DNA from: Trichobilharzia szidati
Lineage: Eukaryota; Platyhelminthes; Trematoda; Strigeidida; Schistosomatidae
Length of the DNA stretch: 64,000 bases
Assembly: GCA_944472155.2 (NCBI GenBank)
Contig: OX235275.1
Location: 25,844,865 to 25,908,864, forward strand
Direction: 5' to 3'
Position 1 is the first letter of the stretch. Every line of letters begins with the position of its first letter. The translations under genes and the position numbers were made by a program. The notes below the pieces were generated by a model. That model saw only the letters and a program-made list of their open reading frames with translations, was not told the DNA's origin and ran no database searches. Below are positions 21,440-33,149 of this stretch, in pieces.

Positions 21440-22010
21440 TGCCTAACAGGTGATGTTATTCAGCAGTCTCTACAGTGTTATGTCTAGTATGCTTCCGTTC
21501 TCTTCAGGATGTTTGTTGGGCGACAGGTTCTTGGATAGTCTGTTGACAGAATTCCTTGTTACTTGTCCTTTCCACACCAGCCTTTTGGTCTTCAAAATAT
21601 GGATTAATTGATATCGATTGACGAAAATCTTCAGTAGATTGTTGAATATACCTTTTTGGTGACACTTGGACAATATATATAAGCATTAGTTCACTTGACA
21701 TTAGTTTTGAAGATCCGGACGTCGTCCCTTTTAATGAGTACAGCAGATTTCCACGCTGATTTTAGATGTAATGAAGATTGGTTTGATATCGTCATCCGTG
21801 CCATCCCCTGTAGTTGAAATGATGCCGTCTAGACACGTGAAAAAAGTGATTTGCATTAGAATTCCCTCACTGATTATGAGTGCCACTTCTTGTTGGTTGG
21901 TTGGTTGGTTTAGTGTCTTCACCACTTCTGTCTTCTCTTCTGGTTGTCTATCTGGAGTGCGTTTATTCCTACTCCCACTATATTTTTACTTGATTGCATA
22001 ATTTCATTTT
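21440..22010 (-). mobile_element. RTE-type remnant, reversed
   Basis: Minus-strand pieces: QLIHILKTKRLVWKGQVTRN (C-terminal domain) and DGIISTTGDGTDDDIKP (the TxGxxDEDxK motif), plus a (TTGG)n run at 21893-21911. Several stops and shifts; no intact frame. Confidence 0.6.
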
Positions 22011-23084
22011 TGATCTCATATGTAAAGCGGTGACGTTCACGATTGCTTATCATAGTTGTTAACTTATGAATAAGCCTGAAAGTACAATGTCAAAATGATC
22101 ATATAACTTGCTGAGAGCATAGCTCAGTTAGAATAGAGTTAATATTAAAATAATTATTTAAAACTACCATGGTGTAAATCCTCAGATGATGCATCTCTTT
22201 TTTACTTTCACATCACCTCTCCTCTTTACCTTATCATAAAGATAAAAATATCTCGTTCTTTTTTACCGGCAGTTCTACCGCGATGAAATACAGAAAATAT
22301 AAAAAGCATCGGGTTTCAACATACCCTTTCCCAATATTCCTCATAAACCTAGGCTTTTCACAAATACTCATTCCTAAATAGTGTATTTATCGAAGCCTTA
22401 GTTTGGAACAGTTATGACGTAACATTATTTTTTTAAAGCGCTTACAGCAAAAACAACGCTGTCATGATTGTCATCAGTATACAAAAAACGATGGGCAATA
22501 GGAAGAGCAGAAACTTGAATTTAAATTTGTTCTCTGAATTGGTTGACATTATGACGCATGATCGTTTGTTTTTTCTGGATCAAAACTCCCTTCTATGAAA
22601 AATAATCCATGAAATATGGTATTTTCTTTAGAATTTGCCGATATATATCCTAATACAGTCTTGTTAAGACTGATCTAAAAGACTTAAATACATCAGTTGT
22701 TTTATACCCCCTTCCCCGCAATCCATTACTGATAAGTTTAGGTGATTAAGTTGGGTATTTGAAGCCGATTAGGAATCGTGGTGTGCAAGTGAAAGCCTTC
22801 AGAAGCAGACTGAATCCCTCCCAGGAGCTAAAGATCAAAATCTTGCATCGGGAAACATATTATCGATACATATTACTCATTTAAATTAATCAATAAGAGA
22901 TCTTGAAAACACTTCCTATGGATTATGGAAGCTCAGATGATTAGGTAGTTTAAGACAATTTTCTGTCTACTAATACTCTAGATTTGATTGTTTTTATGTC
23001 ATTACTATAGAAGACTTAAAGCTTTCCATTCTCCTTGTTCATTTTGACAAAACAGTAAAAAGAGTTATCCACATCTTGAACACT
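22011..23084. other. unassigned stretch
   Basis: 22395-22620 loosely resembles 20860-20990 ('aacagttgtgatgtagcatt', 'ctgaattgatcgacataatg'), suggesting another old dispersed repeat. No gene seen. Confidence 0.4.
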
Positions 23085-23280
23085 GATGTACGCTGACAAC
23101 CAGAAGGCAGTGGACAGCTGTCTCGTCCTTGACTGATACACTTAATCAGTAGGCATCCGAAAACCCAACACTAGGGATTGAACCTTAGATTTTCAGGCTG
23201 CGAAACCAAGCTCGTAGAGCGTTCAACCACTTAGACTGCAATCCAGTTATCCGTAAATTCTAATATCTGCTGATGAACGA
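23085..23280 (-). mobile_element. HHR-SINE A, decayed copy
   Basis: Minus-strand order is preserved: 'ggacagctgtctcgtcctt', 'tgaaccttagattttcagg' (box B region), 'agctcgtagagcgttcaacc' (box A region). The hammerhead core is lost. Confidence 0.55.
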
Positions 23281-23487
23281 TTTCAGCGTGAATGCCAGCT
23301 AGTTTCATTGGTATTTTTCTTCAGTTAAAGAGTTTGGAAATAAGGTAAAATTGAGAGAGGGTTGAAAATTTCATCAATTGAGGTAACATTGGATTATCAA
23401 GGCAGGTGTAAAGTAATAACATAAAGAGTTTAAACGCATAAACCACGTTCAAAAAAATAAAAAAATGTTTTCAACCGGTAGATTTAC

Positions 23488-23680
23488 TTATTTTTTTGAT
23501 TATAGCTTGATTCTACACTGTATTTTGGTACAAGTAAGGAATTTTCAGCATGTGATTCCGGTAGCCTAATTTTGCAGGCTAACCACTGATGCTGGGTGTA
23601 CGTCGGCAAGGGACCGAACCCAGGATCATGTGCAGGGTTGGCGAGAGTCCTAACCGATTTGCCACCGACGCACATCACAA
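23488..23680 (-). mobile_element. SINE C, tRNA-derived
   Basis: Minus-strand SINE of about 190 bp. The tRNA-like head (GTCGGTGGCAAATCGGTTAG, box B GGTTCGGTCCC) lies at the right; the body ('ggctaccggaatcac', 'gtgtagaatcaagct') leads to an AT-rich tail at the left. There is no hammerhead in this family. Confidence 0.75.
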
Positions 23681-23689
23681 ATAGGTATC

Positions 23690-24389
23690 ATTTGAAGAAT
23701 CATTGAAACCAAGAAAGTATTCAAAAGATATCGTCTTACTCTTGTGGATCTCACCACTACAAACTCATGTTTCGGAAATAGGAATAAAGATTACAAGACA
23801 AGTCTGTTAACCATTCAGCTAAGGGTATGGAAATCAATGACTCGTGGGTTTTAACTTCTGTCAGTTCGAGTACTAGTGTCACTACTTTCCAGTACCGTCA
23901 GTGAACATTTCCATGGTAAACCCTAGGGGCTACAGCTTCTTATTGGAACTTCAAGACATTTAAACAGCTCTTTGATGCTTCTTGGTTTTCAGTGATTCTC
24001 TCGGATTATTCCGCGAAAGCCCTATTTTTAGTGATTTTTACTCGGGTATTGAAATATAATTACATGGCAGCTAGATAAAGCGATGAGGTGATTATTAGTT
24101 TCAAATCATTCAAAAAGTGATTTGTATGGCTCTTTATTTCTTAATTCATCATACAGAAATTTGAACAGAGTCCTAAAAGTAGTCAAATTTTCCAGATATG
24201 CAGGTGGATGGGCACTGAATCATTTCTATATTCTTGGATAGTTGAGAAAACTTACCAGCAAAGTACGCCATATGTATGCAAATTTTACATTTACATTGTT
24301 AGTGGTACTTCCATACAACGAAGGAAGCTCGAAAACCTTACGTTGAAGTCTTAACAACAAAGGAAATAAGGAGCATATCAAACCCACAA
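23690..24389. other. unassigned stretch
   Basis: No gene recognised. Confidence 0.4.
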
Positions 24390-24650
24390 ACTCATTTCTA
24401 ATCAGGCTTTCGAACCCTTTAAACAGAACAATTTAGCTGATCTAATACCCTGTTACAATGATTGTCAGTTCAAATACGTAGGTCACAGTAGTCGAATAGG
24501 GTCAGTCAGACTAGCAGAGCTCAAAGGCTTAGCAAAATCCAGTTTAGTTTCACTGTGATGAGATAAGAAATCTAGGAAATACCTCAGCTGTACCACTACG
24601 TGCAGTTATACACAGCCACACAATCGGACGGGGTAAGATGATAGTCTTAA
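24390..24650 (+). pseudogene. possible PLE GIY-YIG fragment
   Basis: Around 24445 the plus strand reads PCYNDCQFKYVGHSSRIGSV, fitting the Cys...C..KYVG.(T/S)SR start of PLE GIY-YIG domains; about 40 codons later 'HSHTIGRGKM' fits the following His-rich segment. Only short stretches are readable. Confidence 0.4.
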
Positions 24651-24949
24651 AATAGAAATGATTGACAATGTATTTATCAAATCCACTGGGAATACATCCA
24701 ATATGCATGGTTCAACATCTGTCTACCCGGATATCTGGACGATGCTACTACCCCTACAACGAATGGAAAGGAATAAATAAAACTAGGGAACGTAAGTTTC
24801 AAAGTAGTGTAGTTACAATGTACGATGTGATTATTAACAGTAAATTGTGTTCCACGTCTGATACACAAATCAGTAAGTTGAAGTTGAGGCAATAACTCAT
24901 ATAAGAAGACATCGCAAAGTGTTCGCGCAATGTCACAAATTGTCAGAAG

Positions 24950-25168
24950 TTAGAATTCATGGACTGGACACTGAGTCGGGTCCCAATGGATTAATGGTCT
25001 ACGAGCTTGCCTTGTAACCAGAGCGTCCCGGGTTAGAACAGTGGCGGGTGACTACTGATAAAGAGTCTCATACAAGGCTAAAGAAATAGTTTTCCAGGAC
25101 TCCAAGCTGGTTTTCCAATGGTTCTTTAACCTATGTCAGCTCATGATGATATCCTCCAACCAATCAAA
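24950..25168 (+). mobile_element. HHR-SINE A, plus copy
   Basis: Contains 'gtcccaatggattaatggtc', 'tacgagcttgccttgtaacc', a decayed box B, a damaged hammerhead (CTGATAAAGA core, no clean GAAA) and the 3' tail 'tcatgatgatatcctccaac'. Not part of an inverted pair that I can see. Confidence 0.7.
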
Positions 25169-25589
25169 TCAGTATGAAATGATTTCATCTCGCTTATAAT
25201 GACTTAATGATAATTATTTGAGCAATGTACTTCTGGAAGGATGTGAGTAATTTTATAACTATTAATATAAGGTATTAAAACGTATAATCTTGTATATAAA
25301 AGATGGCTGGAGGTAGTTTATACTTGATTGAAACACTGTATGCTAGTGAAATAGGTGACAGAAACTATGAAAATTATATTACAAACGTTGGAAGAGTAAC
25401 ATATGGTGACGTTTAGATAAAAACGTTCTGTTTATCAATTACTCTGATGGCGATTTTAACTAAAAGCTATACTGGACATACAGTAGACTTACGTAAAAAA
25501 CACATTTATATTAAACTCTTGAGACAGTGAAAGTTCTGCCTGTGTCACCCTGTTCTCTGTAGTTCATTTTTGGTAGCTCCACAATTTTT
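25169..25589. other. unassigned stretch
   Basis: No gene recognised. Confidence 0.4.
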
Positions 25590-26260
25590 TAAAAGCTTTC
25601 ATCTTCTCCTCATACAATCTCCGCAATGTCTTCGCATTCAGATTCCATTCATGTTTTTGGTTCGTGGTCATTCAACGATCTCGTCAATGTGTGTCCAATC
25701 CATCCTCATTTTCTTCGACAGATTTATTGGGTGAAAGGTTCTTGTTTGATTCGTTCCAAGAGTTCTCAGTTGTTTATCCTTCCTTATCGGAGCAATGGCG
25801 GCTAGTTATGAAAGTCTACAGTCCTATGGAAATGTAATTGATGACACGCACAGTGTCTGAATTATATACAAGGATATACTCGATATCGGAGTTAAAAAAA
25901 TCCACACTGACTTCAGATTATTGAAAATTTTTCTTGCCTTCCCAGTTCTAGCTGGCTTTAAAATCCTCATCCTTGTTGTATGTAGTTTAAACGATACCTC
26001 TCAGGTGAATGAAAAAGTTCGAATGTCACCTGACGATGATGATTGGCTGATTAGTTAACTTCATCATCTCTGATTTCTCTTCGACTACGTGGAGTCCTGT
26101 TTTCGAAGCTTCTTCTTCTAAATCGTTAGTGTTATGTGAAATTGAGCCCTATTCATCTGCGAAGTCCACATCTCCCAGAGTATTCTTGTCATCCTAACAT
26201 TCTCCTGTTTTACCTCACCATTACGGTTATATTGTTCAGTAGAATCCTGTAATTTAAAAT
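25590..26260 (-). mobile_element. RTE-type remnant, reversed
   Basis: Complement of RTE regions in order: 'gtccaatccatcctcatttt' and 'ttattgggtgaaaggttc' (C-terminal), 'aatcctcatccttgttgta' (DEDVK region), and 'cattcatctgcgaagtcca' (the FADD motif region in complement). Frames are destroyed. Confidence 0.6.
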
Positions 26261-26919
26261 GTCTACATGATTCTTTTCACATTTCCAACTCCTCATAAAT
26301 ATTGGAGTTGCAATAGCTGCGTTTAATTTACTATTCATCATTGTGATTTGAAGCCTATATACTCAGTATTGCTGTAAAGCGTTTTTGATTATCGTTTGTG
26401 ACAGTAAAACCTTCTTTTCCAACGTACCATCTTCTCTCTATCCCTCATTTTAGCATACCTAGAGTGAAAATTCGTCAGCTTATTTCGTTTGTTTTGTTCA
26501 CTGTCTGATAGACTATAGTCTAAGGCGTCATATCTCACAAGCTTTTAGTCACTAAAAAATGCACTACTCACATTGATTCAGACATATTCGACTAATAGTT
26601 GCCATTAGTAACTGGTTGTTTACGTGTTTAAACAACTATGTTAAAACCTTTTGTTGGTAATTTAAAATATTCTGGTACTGCCTAGGTTGTAATCAGATGA
26701 AAAGTATTCATGAAATAATAAAAACGACCTTTCATTACTCACTTACATTCATTCTCCACTCTTTGTCTATGTTTCTCGATGAATTTTTTTTCAAGTGTTT
26801 GAGTTTATCAGGTCTGGTTTGTCAAAGTGCTTTGTCTCATCAATGTGTCTAATCTAGTATAATAAGGCGACAGGTGAATCACTGACGAACATATATGTCT
26901 CTCACTGTGTTCTCTGCGG
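26261..26919. other. unassigned stretch
   Basis: No gene recognised; may include older RTE sequence. Confidence 0.35.
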
Positions 26920-27560
26920 TCCTTTGCAACTGGCTCCATGATTGCCTATGTGCCTTCATTTCATCCCTACATGATTTTCACCATACCATACACGGGTTCA
27001 CGCCCAATTCGTCATTTCCCTTTCACGTTCCAATCTAGCGAAGGTCTGGTGCAGGATGTCTTCCAGCGGTCTCCTTAACTTATGTCCAATCCATCTATAC
27101 TCTTTTCTGAGCAGTACGTTTTTGGATTTCTGGTTGCTGCTTATCTCTTTTAAGCCATCGAATCTTCAGTATCAGCGGAGAGGAACGAGTGTTCAGGAAA
27201 TTCTGTAATAGCCAGCCGGAAATGTTTTTCGCGATATGCTGAGCAACATTACTGCTGAAACTTTGCTCCTCACAGTTTATTCTGAGTGTATTACATTTTC
27301 ACACTTAATTCAGATTCATGAAGGTTCGTCTTGCTTCTCCTATCATGACTGGCTTTCGCATCCTCATCCATGCCACCTGTAGCTGATAAATGATAGAGGT
27401 AATTTCCCTCAGATTTATCTCATTCATAGTGAATGATGCTTGGTGTTGCTAGTTAGTGTGTGTCTTCTCTTTGTTCATATGAAGTTCTGATTTCACCAAT
27501 TCTTTTTTCCAACTTGCTGGTTTTTACTTGTAGTTCTTCGACTTTGAGGAACACTAGACA
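26920..27560 (-). mobile_element. RTE-type remnant, reversed, second copy
   Basis: Same order of complementary landmarks as 25590-26260: 'cttcatttcatccctacatg', 'gtccaatccatctatactc', 'catcctcatccatgccacc', 'tgtcttctctttgttc'. It is separate from the previous remnant. Confidence 0.55.
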
Positions 27561-27712
27561 GATGTCGTGTACAGTGTACAGTGACTACATTTTTCTAAAT
27601 TCATCTTTCTTGTTCCAAAATAGATTGATTGCGTGTTCGTGTGTGTGGTTTCCATTCATGATAAATTATGAGTACACTAGAAAGTTTTACTCAACACGAC
27701 CAATAATGTACA

Positions 27713-27912
27713 AGAAGTTCAGCAAAGATGGCGATCTTTTCGACGATTTCATTCTCAAAAGCAGCTGTACAATCGCATTTATATAGATTAGTTTACATGG
27801 ATACAATTATTATTTCTGTAATTCCACATAGTAACGAAGGTGATAATAATTTCCAACTTGATATGAAAGTTTGAAGGTAGGAATATAGATTACAAGGGGC
27901 TTAGAGACAAGA
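27713..27912 (-). repeat. PLE 3' terminal region with hammerhead-like motif, left inverted copy
   Basis: Reverse complement of 28766-28974. The minus strand at 27712-27770 reads TGTACAGC, then TTTTGAGAATGAAATCGTC, GAAA, AGATcgccATCTT and TGCTGAAC. The order stem I / core-like / stem II / GAAA / stem III follows the other PLE ends, with bases between TTGA and GA. Confidence 0.6.
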
Positions 27913-28381
27913 TTGCATAGGATTAGAAAGCAGTTACAACGTATGCAAAATTAATATTTGATAACTGGAGAAATAGTTTTAAAGGCGAATAAAAGGTGAT
28001 AATTGTTTTCAACTTAATATGAATTCCAAAAGGCTTAGAACGAACTACAGGTGTGAAAAAAATGAGCATGGAAACAAATTGAAATCAAAATTTTCAACTT
28101 GAAATGTAAGTTAGGAGGTGTGAATACAGATTACAAGAGGCATAGAAACAAAAAATTACACAGGATTAGAATATAATTGTGAAGTGGTTATTCTAAACGG
28201 ATTACAAGCGTGATCAGGAGGAGCATGGAAACAAACTTAAAATAACGGATTTTATAACTGAAAAAAGTGGGTGAATTGAATGAATACAAAGTGGGAAAAT
28301 TACCCACGCAGAGAACAAAACAAAAAACTGAAGGATAAGGGAACATACTGAACTAGGTCCATGGTAGTTGTAAAGGCTGGA

Positions 28382-28760
28382 CTAGTTTCTTTTGAACACA
28401 CAGCTCCGGATTTTCGATGCATATGGCGGGAGCTTCCGCAGTACAAAAAGTCGGAAACACACTGCCTTTGGTAGATTTTTGTTTACTTTGTACATGACTC
28501 TGAATGATGAGTCAGTTGAGATGCTGTGACAGGTATTGACGAGGTGTTCAGTTATGGCGCTTCTGATTGAACCAGTTCCTCCTCTTTGCAGCCATGCTGG
28601 ATGATGTTCTCTAACACGTTTTGCTACGACCCGCATAGAACGACCTATGTACCTGGCTCCGCAAGAGCAGGTGAACTGATATTTGCACACTGAAGTGGTC
28701 ATATGCGGAAGTCTGTCCTTACCGTTGCTCCGAATTAGTGGGCGGCTGGAGAATAATCGT
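28382..28760 (-). pseudogene. Penelope-like GIY-YIG endonuclease, C-terminal fragment
   Basis: Minus frame 28702-28382 (106 aa): VCKYQFTCSCGARYIGRSMR, VAKRVREHHPAWLQ, ITEHLVNTCHSIS and FRVMYKVNKNLPK. GIY-YIG landmarks (YIGRS, R..EH) are intact, but no reverse transcriptase accompanies it. It lies between two inverted copies of a PLE 3' end (27713-27912 and 28766-28974). Confidence 0.8.
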
Positions 28761-28765
28761 ATGTA

Positions 28766-28974
28766 ATCTTGTCTCTACGCTCCTTGCATTATATATTCCT
28801 ACCTTCACACTTTCATATCAAGTGGAAAATTATTATCACCTTCGTAACTATGTGGAATTAAATAAATAATAATTGTATCCATGTAAACTAATCTATATAA
28901 ATGCGATTGTACAGCTGTTTTGAGAATGAAATCGTCGAAAAGATCGCCATCTTTGCTGAACTTCTTGTTCTTTT
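28766..28974 (+). repeat. PLE 3' terminal region with hammerhead-like motif, right inverted copy
   Basis: Plus-strand partner of 27713-27912. The hammerhead-like portion is at about 28908-28968: 'tgtacagct', 'ttttgagaatgaaatcgtc', 'gaaaagatcgccatcttt'. Confidence 0.6.
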
Positions 28975-29113
28975 CCCAATAATGTACACACGATGTAGTA
29001 TTCTGTAAAAGAGCAGTTATTCTACTGAGGAATAAGCTTTTCTTTAACACTGAGCAGGTTTGTATTCATGTTTACTCATGTGGTGTATTTTTCTGTCGAA
29101 TTATTCCCGTGTT

Positions 29114-29165
29114 GTTGATTGGTTACAGGATTTTCATCATGAGCTGACATTAGTTAGAGAACCAT
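29114..29165 (-). mobile_element. HHR-SINE A tail, left arm of short inverted pair
   Basis: Only the family tail remains ('gattggttacaggatttt', 'agctgacattagttagag'). It abuts a plus-strand hammerhead copy. Confidence 0.7.
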
Positions 29166-29272
29166 TAACCGTGGATGCGTACTGATGAAGAGTCCTAAAC
29201 TAGGACGAAACAGCTGTCCAGTACTCCCAGGTTTTCCATTGGTTCTCTAACTAATGTCAGCTTATGATGACA
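29166..29272 (+). mobile_element. HHR-SINE A, right arm
   Basis: A minimal copy: hammerhead plus 3' tail with no tRNA-like block. Ends 'cagcttatgatgacaatcc', matching the left arm in reverse. Confidence 0.75.
29175..29233 (+). ncRNA. hammerhead ribozyme, SINE A type, best copy
   Basis: GTA (29179-29181, stem I), CTGATGAAGA, stem II GTCC (29192-29195)/GGAC (29203-29206), GAAA (29207-29210), stem III CAGCTG plus U, expected cleavage after C29218, and TAC (29222-29224) closing stem I after a CAG bulge. Every conserved core base can be found if extra bases are allowed between CTGA and the GA preceding stem II. Stem III is a loopless palindrome. Cleavage activity is inferred. Confidence 0.7.
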
Positions 29273-29429
29273 ATCCTATTCCCGTTTCACATTCAAGACT
29301 ATTCATAGCGGAAATGCTGAATTTAAAATCTAAAGACAACTTCATGCACTTGGTTTTTCTGTTAAATGTACATCCTGACCTGATTGATCTGCTTGATTTG
29401 GGTATATGATGTCCATGAATGCTTGCTTT

Positions 29430-30330
29430 GATCGACATCGTAAAAGTATGCGAGGCTTTTGAAGTGAAGATAGGAATTAGAGAAGGCCGTTGCCTACTAT
29501 CAATGATGATATTCCTAACTGTGGTGGACTGGATTTGATGGTAGACTGTGAGAAGCCAGCAATACATTTGACTGATTAGAGGACTCTAGGAGATCTGGAT
29601 TTCGCAGAGAATTTATTTCTAATGTCAAATAAATTTGAAGGCTTACGGTTGAAAAGCAAGGAGCTCGAGAAGAAGCAACAAAAAAAGGGACTTCAGCTGA
29701 ATATAGAGAAGACAGAGGCGATGAAGATTATCAATGTACAACAATAACAACTAACTCTAAGCACTATCAACGGGATAAATTTGAAAGAGGTCGGTTTCTT
29801 CATGTATGTTTGCAGCATCATTTCTACTACTGGCTGTACGGATGAGGATGTCAAAACCAGCCGGAATCGGTAAGGCAAGGCAGAAATCTCTTGAAGAAGA
29901 AGATATTGGGGTTTTTCTTCTTGTCATAAGCGTCACGAAGAGGATTTCGAACAGACTACTGAAGACTTCTATCAACAGCTGCCTTCTCTGGCCCAACAGT
30001 GAAGATTAAATTGCTGGAAAGAAATAGTAAAACGAATCTCCAGCATGTGTTCGAAGGTAATCAAGAACGTATTGCTTAACAATTATTCCAAAGAAAATAA
30101 AGATGGATGGGACACACGTTGATGAGACAGTAGAGTGACAGTGAAAGCCAGTCCCTCTAGTGTAACCTAAATGGGCGAGGGTCCAAGGGTGACATGAATA
30201 AGTTCATATGAGGAGGGGAAGGTGATAAACGTTGGGTAATCTTGGTGTCAGCTGGGAAGAACTTCACATAATAGGATAAATTGAAGATGTGCTATTGAAT
30301 CTCCACATGTTCCACATGGAACCCGATGGA
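29430..30330 (+). pseudogene. RTE-type retrotransposon remnant
   Basis: Plus-strand copy from motif B to the 3' end: GIREGRCLLS and FLTVVDWI near 29465-29540, 'gatctggatttcgcagag' (the FADD region, here DFAEN), LNIEKTEAMKI near 29695, and GCTDEDVKTSRNR near 29836. The 3' end decays around 30300. Stops and frame changes throughout. Confidence 0.7.
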
Positions 30331-30879
30331 ATAATATGTATATACGTGGAATAAATCAATCGCTTCACATAAATAGAAACCTGTGTCCTAGTGAATAGAG
30401 GAAAATATAGTAGAACTAATTGACCAAATAATTAAATCCATAGTAATATCATTCAACAGTGATTTAATTCAATAAAAACGAAAATAATAGAACACTTCAA
30501 TGTGATTAATAGAGTTATTTAACGCATAAATGAGTTAAGTATTTTGAAGACAATTACAGGAAAAAAAAGTATCTAAATTCGATTATATTTCTTTATGCAT
30601 AATTGTATTATTTGTCCTTATTTCGATGGGTGTAATTACGTTCCAACTCTACCCTACCCCTCTACCCAACTAGTCGACACTAAATCTATTACTGATCACT
30701 TTTTCAATATCCGTTTTTAAATTTCTTCATCACCTTTAATAATTGGTCATTTTGTAATCTCATGAAATTTCCTTTGATGAATGACAATTAGGTATAAGTA
30801 TAAAAACGCAACTACTGGACAACAAGAAGAAAGGTTGAAATTGCTGACTGATCCTAGTTTTTGGACATTCAATAGCAAC
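30331..30879. other. unassigned stretch
   Basis: Very AT-rich with short polyA runs; nothing recognised. Confidence 0.45.
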
Positions 30880-31511
30880 GCTACATATTAAGTAACCATG
30901 CGGTAGGTCTTAGGGAGCTAGATGAAAGGACTATATGGTGCACCGATAACAATACTCAAGAAGATCTAGATTTAGCGGCTTAAAGATAAACAGGTTGAAA
31001 GCAACAAGTTAGCGGAAGATAGATAACGTAGAGAGCACTTCAAGTGATGTAGATACCCGACAACCAAGAACAACAACAGGCGCTGATCACTCACTATCAA
31101 CGGTATTCATTTGAAACAGATCGCCGGCTTCATTTATCTAGGTAGCATCACTTCGACTACAGTTAGCTCGGATGCGGATGTTAAAGCCAGTCGCCGCATT
31201 CGGTATAATGAATAGAATCTGTGGTTTCAGCACTAAAGTTGAGTCACTGCTTCTAAACTGTTCAGACTGTAAGCTCATCACGGTAATGGCTTTCAACACC
31301 TGACTGCTGGCCATGGTGAATACTTGCTCTCTTCTGTCAATACTGTAGGTCGGATGGTCATAAAGAGTTAGTTACAAGGAATTATGGGCACATGCCAATG
31401 CAGAACCTATTGCCCTACAAATATGCTGAAAAATACAGGAATGAGTGGGACACATGGGCCCTTAAATGGAACCTGAATGCGAAACAAAGGGTTAAGCGTC
31501 GAAGGGTGACA
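30880..31511 (+). pseudogene. RTE-type remnant, before SINE C insertion
   Basis: Decayed plus-strand RTE: 'ctatatggtgcaccgataac', 'aacaggttgaaagcaacaag', 'atcaacggtattcatttgaa', 'tcggatgcggatgttaaagcc', ending 'gtcgaagggtgacat' where SINE C interrupts it. It resumes at 31706. Confidence 0.65.
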
Positions 31512-31705
31512 TTTATTTATTTTATTATAGCTTGATTCCACACAGTATTTTGGTGCATGTATTGAATTTTCAGCATGTGATATCGGTAGCCGAAATTTAG
31601 CAAGCCGACCACTGATATCAGATGTGCATCGGATGAGGATCGAAACCAGGACCATGTGCATGGTCAACGAGCGTCTTAACCACTGTGCCACCGACGCACA
31701 TGAGC
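31512..31705 (-). mobile_element. SINE C inserted in an RTE remnant
   Basis: Minus-strand copy with head GTCGGTGGCACAGTGGTTAA and box B 'ggtttcgatcc' at the right, and an AT-rich tail at the left. Host sequence on both sides is RTE, with 'gggtgacat' to the left and 'gagcggaggagatgag' to the right. Confidence 0.8.
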
Positions 31706-31830
31706 GGAGGAGATGAGAGTTACTGAGTAGTCATAGGACCAGCTATAAAAAACTAAAGAGAACAGGACAAAAGGATGTCCTGTTGAAGCTCCATGCTGCG
31801 CTTCGGACCCAAGGGAATGACAATAATGCA
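31706..31830 (+). pseudogene. RTE-type remnant, 3' end after SINE C
   Basis: Continues the C-terminal RTE region ('gcggaggagatgaga') and ends with the family phrase 'gaagctccatgctgcgctt' and 'acccaagggaatgacaataa'. Confidence 0.6.
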
Positions 31831-32069
31831 ATGATATTGTTACATTTTTCCATTTGAATTCAGATCGTAGTGACATTAGTGTAGTGTGACCTAATATCAG
31901 GCCTTACTGATTTGACCTCACCTCATTTGAATTTCGGACATTTTAGCAGCCTTTCCTCGGAAATTAAGCAATTTATGAGTTACTTTTGAGTAATTTAACG
32001 TAATATTGACCTCCTACCGTACTGTTATGAACATAGTGACTTTGCAGAATTTTTTTAAATAGCTGGCGG
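31831..32069. other. unassigned stretch
   Basis: No gene recognised. Confidence 0.4.
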
Positions 32070-32300
32070 AATTCTCGCCAGTCTCAGACGCAGTTCAGTT
32101 TCTTCTTTCGGGTAACTATACTCCTAAACATCGCTTAGCCGCCAGTAAGCCGCGATATTAAAGGATATTTGAATGAGGGGCTAGCAACATCAACTTGTAA
32201 AATAAAAGAATAACAGCATCGTTGTTGAAAATTCTAAACTCAAGCCTGAAAGCCTAAATTCCACTCAGAAGGAGAAGGAACCATTTTTTTGCCTCCATGT
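32070..32300 (+). repeat. repeat shared with 21130-21290
   Basis: 'ggggctagcaacatcaacttg', 'taaaataaaag', 'actcaagcctgaaagcc' and 'aaattccactcagaagg' follow the same order as at 21165-21260. Probably the 5' or 3' flank unit of an RTE-associated element; identity not certain. Confidence 0.4.
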
Positions 32301-32607
32301 CCAAAGAAACATCCTAATTCTATCAGTCAGTCTTGCCTTGTGGTCACTGATTTGATGTAATTAGCTGGAATAATATATAGTTAAAAATGTTATAGTAGTA
32401 ATTTGCCCTTGATTTTCCGATTAAAAGGCTTATAAGCTCTCTTCTGACATTTCCCTTTCTTCACACAAAATCCATGCTTAATATGCTTAGAAGTTGAATT
32501 TATATATTTAGTGTCCGTAAAAGCGGTAGTGCTAATGAAATTTCATCTGGTTTCACCAGAAAAGAGATACAAAGAGAAAGCTGCAATTTATAAAAGGGGG
32601 TATTATA

Positions 32608-32705
32608 AGGTTTTATCACGCACTCACATTAGTTACAGAACTACTGGGAAAGCTGGAACAATTGGACAGCTGTTTCGTCCCAGTTTTGGACTCTTCATCG
32701 GCAGC
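32608..32705 (-). mobile_element. HHR-SINE A, left arm
   Basis: Minus-strand hammerhead region with core CCGATGAAGA, stem II GTCC/GGGAC, GAAACAGCTGTC and a decayed tail at the left. Confidence 0.7.
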
Positions 32706-33110
32706 AAACTGACACTTGAATGTCAATCTGATACTCACTAGTGACCGGCCCTATTCAGGTAGGTACTTACCTGGATTCCAGTCAGAAATCACGGCCAGTA
32801 GGGTACAGCAGGTCCTGTGTGAGGAAAAATACTCGCACCCGATGACATTGGCTGGTGACAGTCGTGCTATATCATGAATTTGCAGAAGTTGGAATTCATG
32901 GACTGGCTACTGTATCGAGTCACAGTTGCTGAATGGTCTAAATGATCACTATGTAATCAGAAGCATCTAAGTTTTAACCTTGACGGCTGTAACAGAGTCT
33001 TTAACTAGGCTGACGAAACAACTGGCTGTTCAGCACTTACTGAACTGTTTTTATTGATTGCTTCTTTAACCGATGTCAACTCACGAAGAGATCCTTCATC
33101 GTAGAGGATG
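32706..33110 (+). mobile_element. HHR-SINE A, right arm, near full length
   Basis: Plus-strand 5' body ('actcactagtgaccggcc', 'ggccagtagggtacagcag', 'cgtgctatatcatgaattt'), decayed tRNA-like block, hammerhead remnant with 'aactaggctgacgaaac' and tail. The 'aggctgac' stem II variant marks a subfamily shared with 1600, 49530 and 56075. Confidence 0.7.
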
Positions 33111-33149
33111 TTTTGTGTCAGACAAGATGACTTCAGCTAACTGCTTGCA

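Noticed and set aside
21893..21911. (TTGG)n as a G-quadruplex regulatory site
   Set aside because: It lies in a reversed RTE remnant where the complement encodes an Asn/Gln/Pro-rich part; no gene is near enough to regulate.
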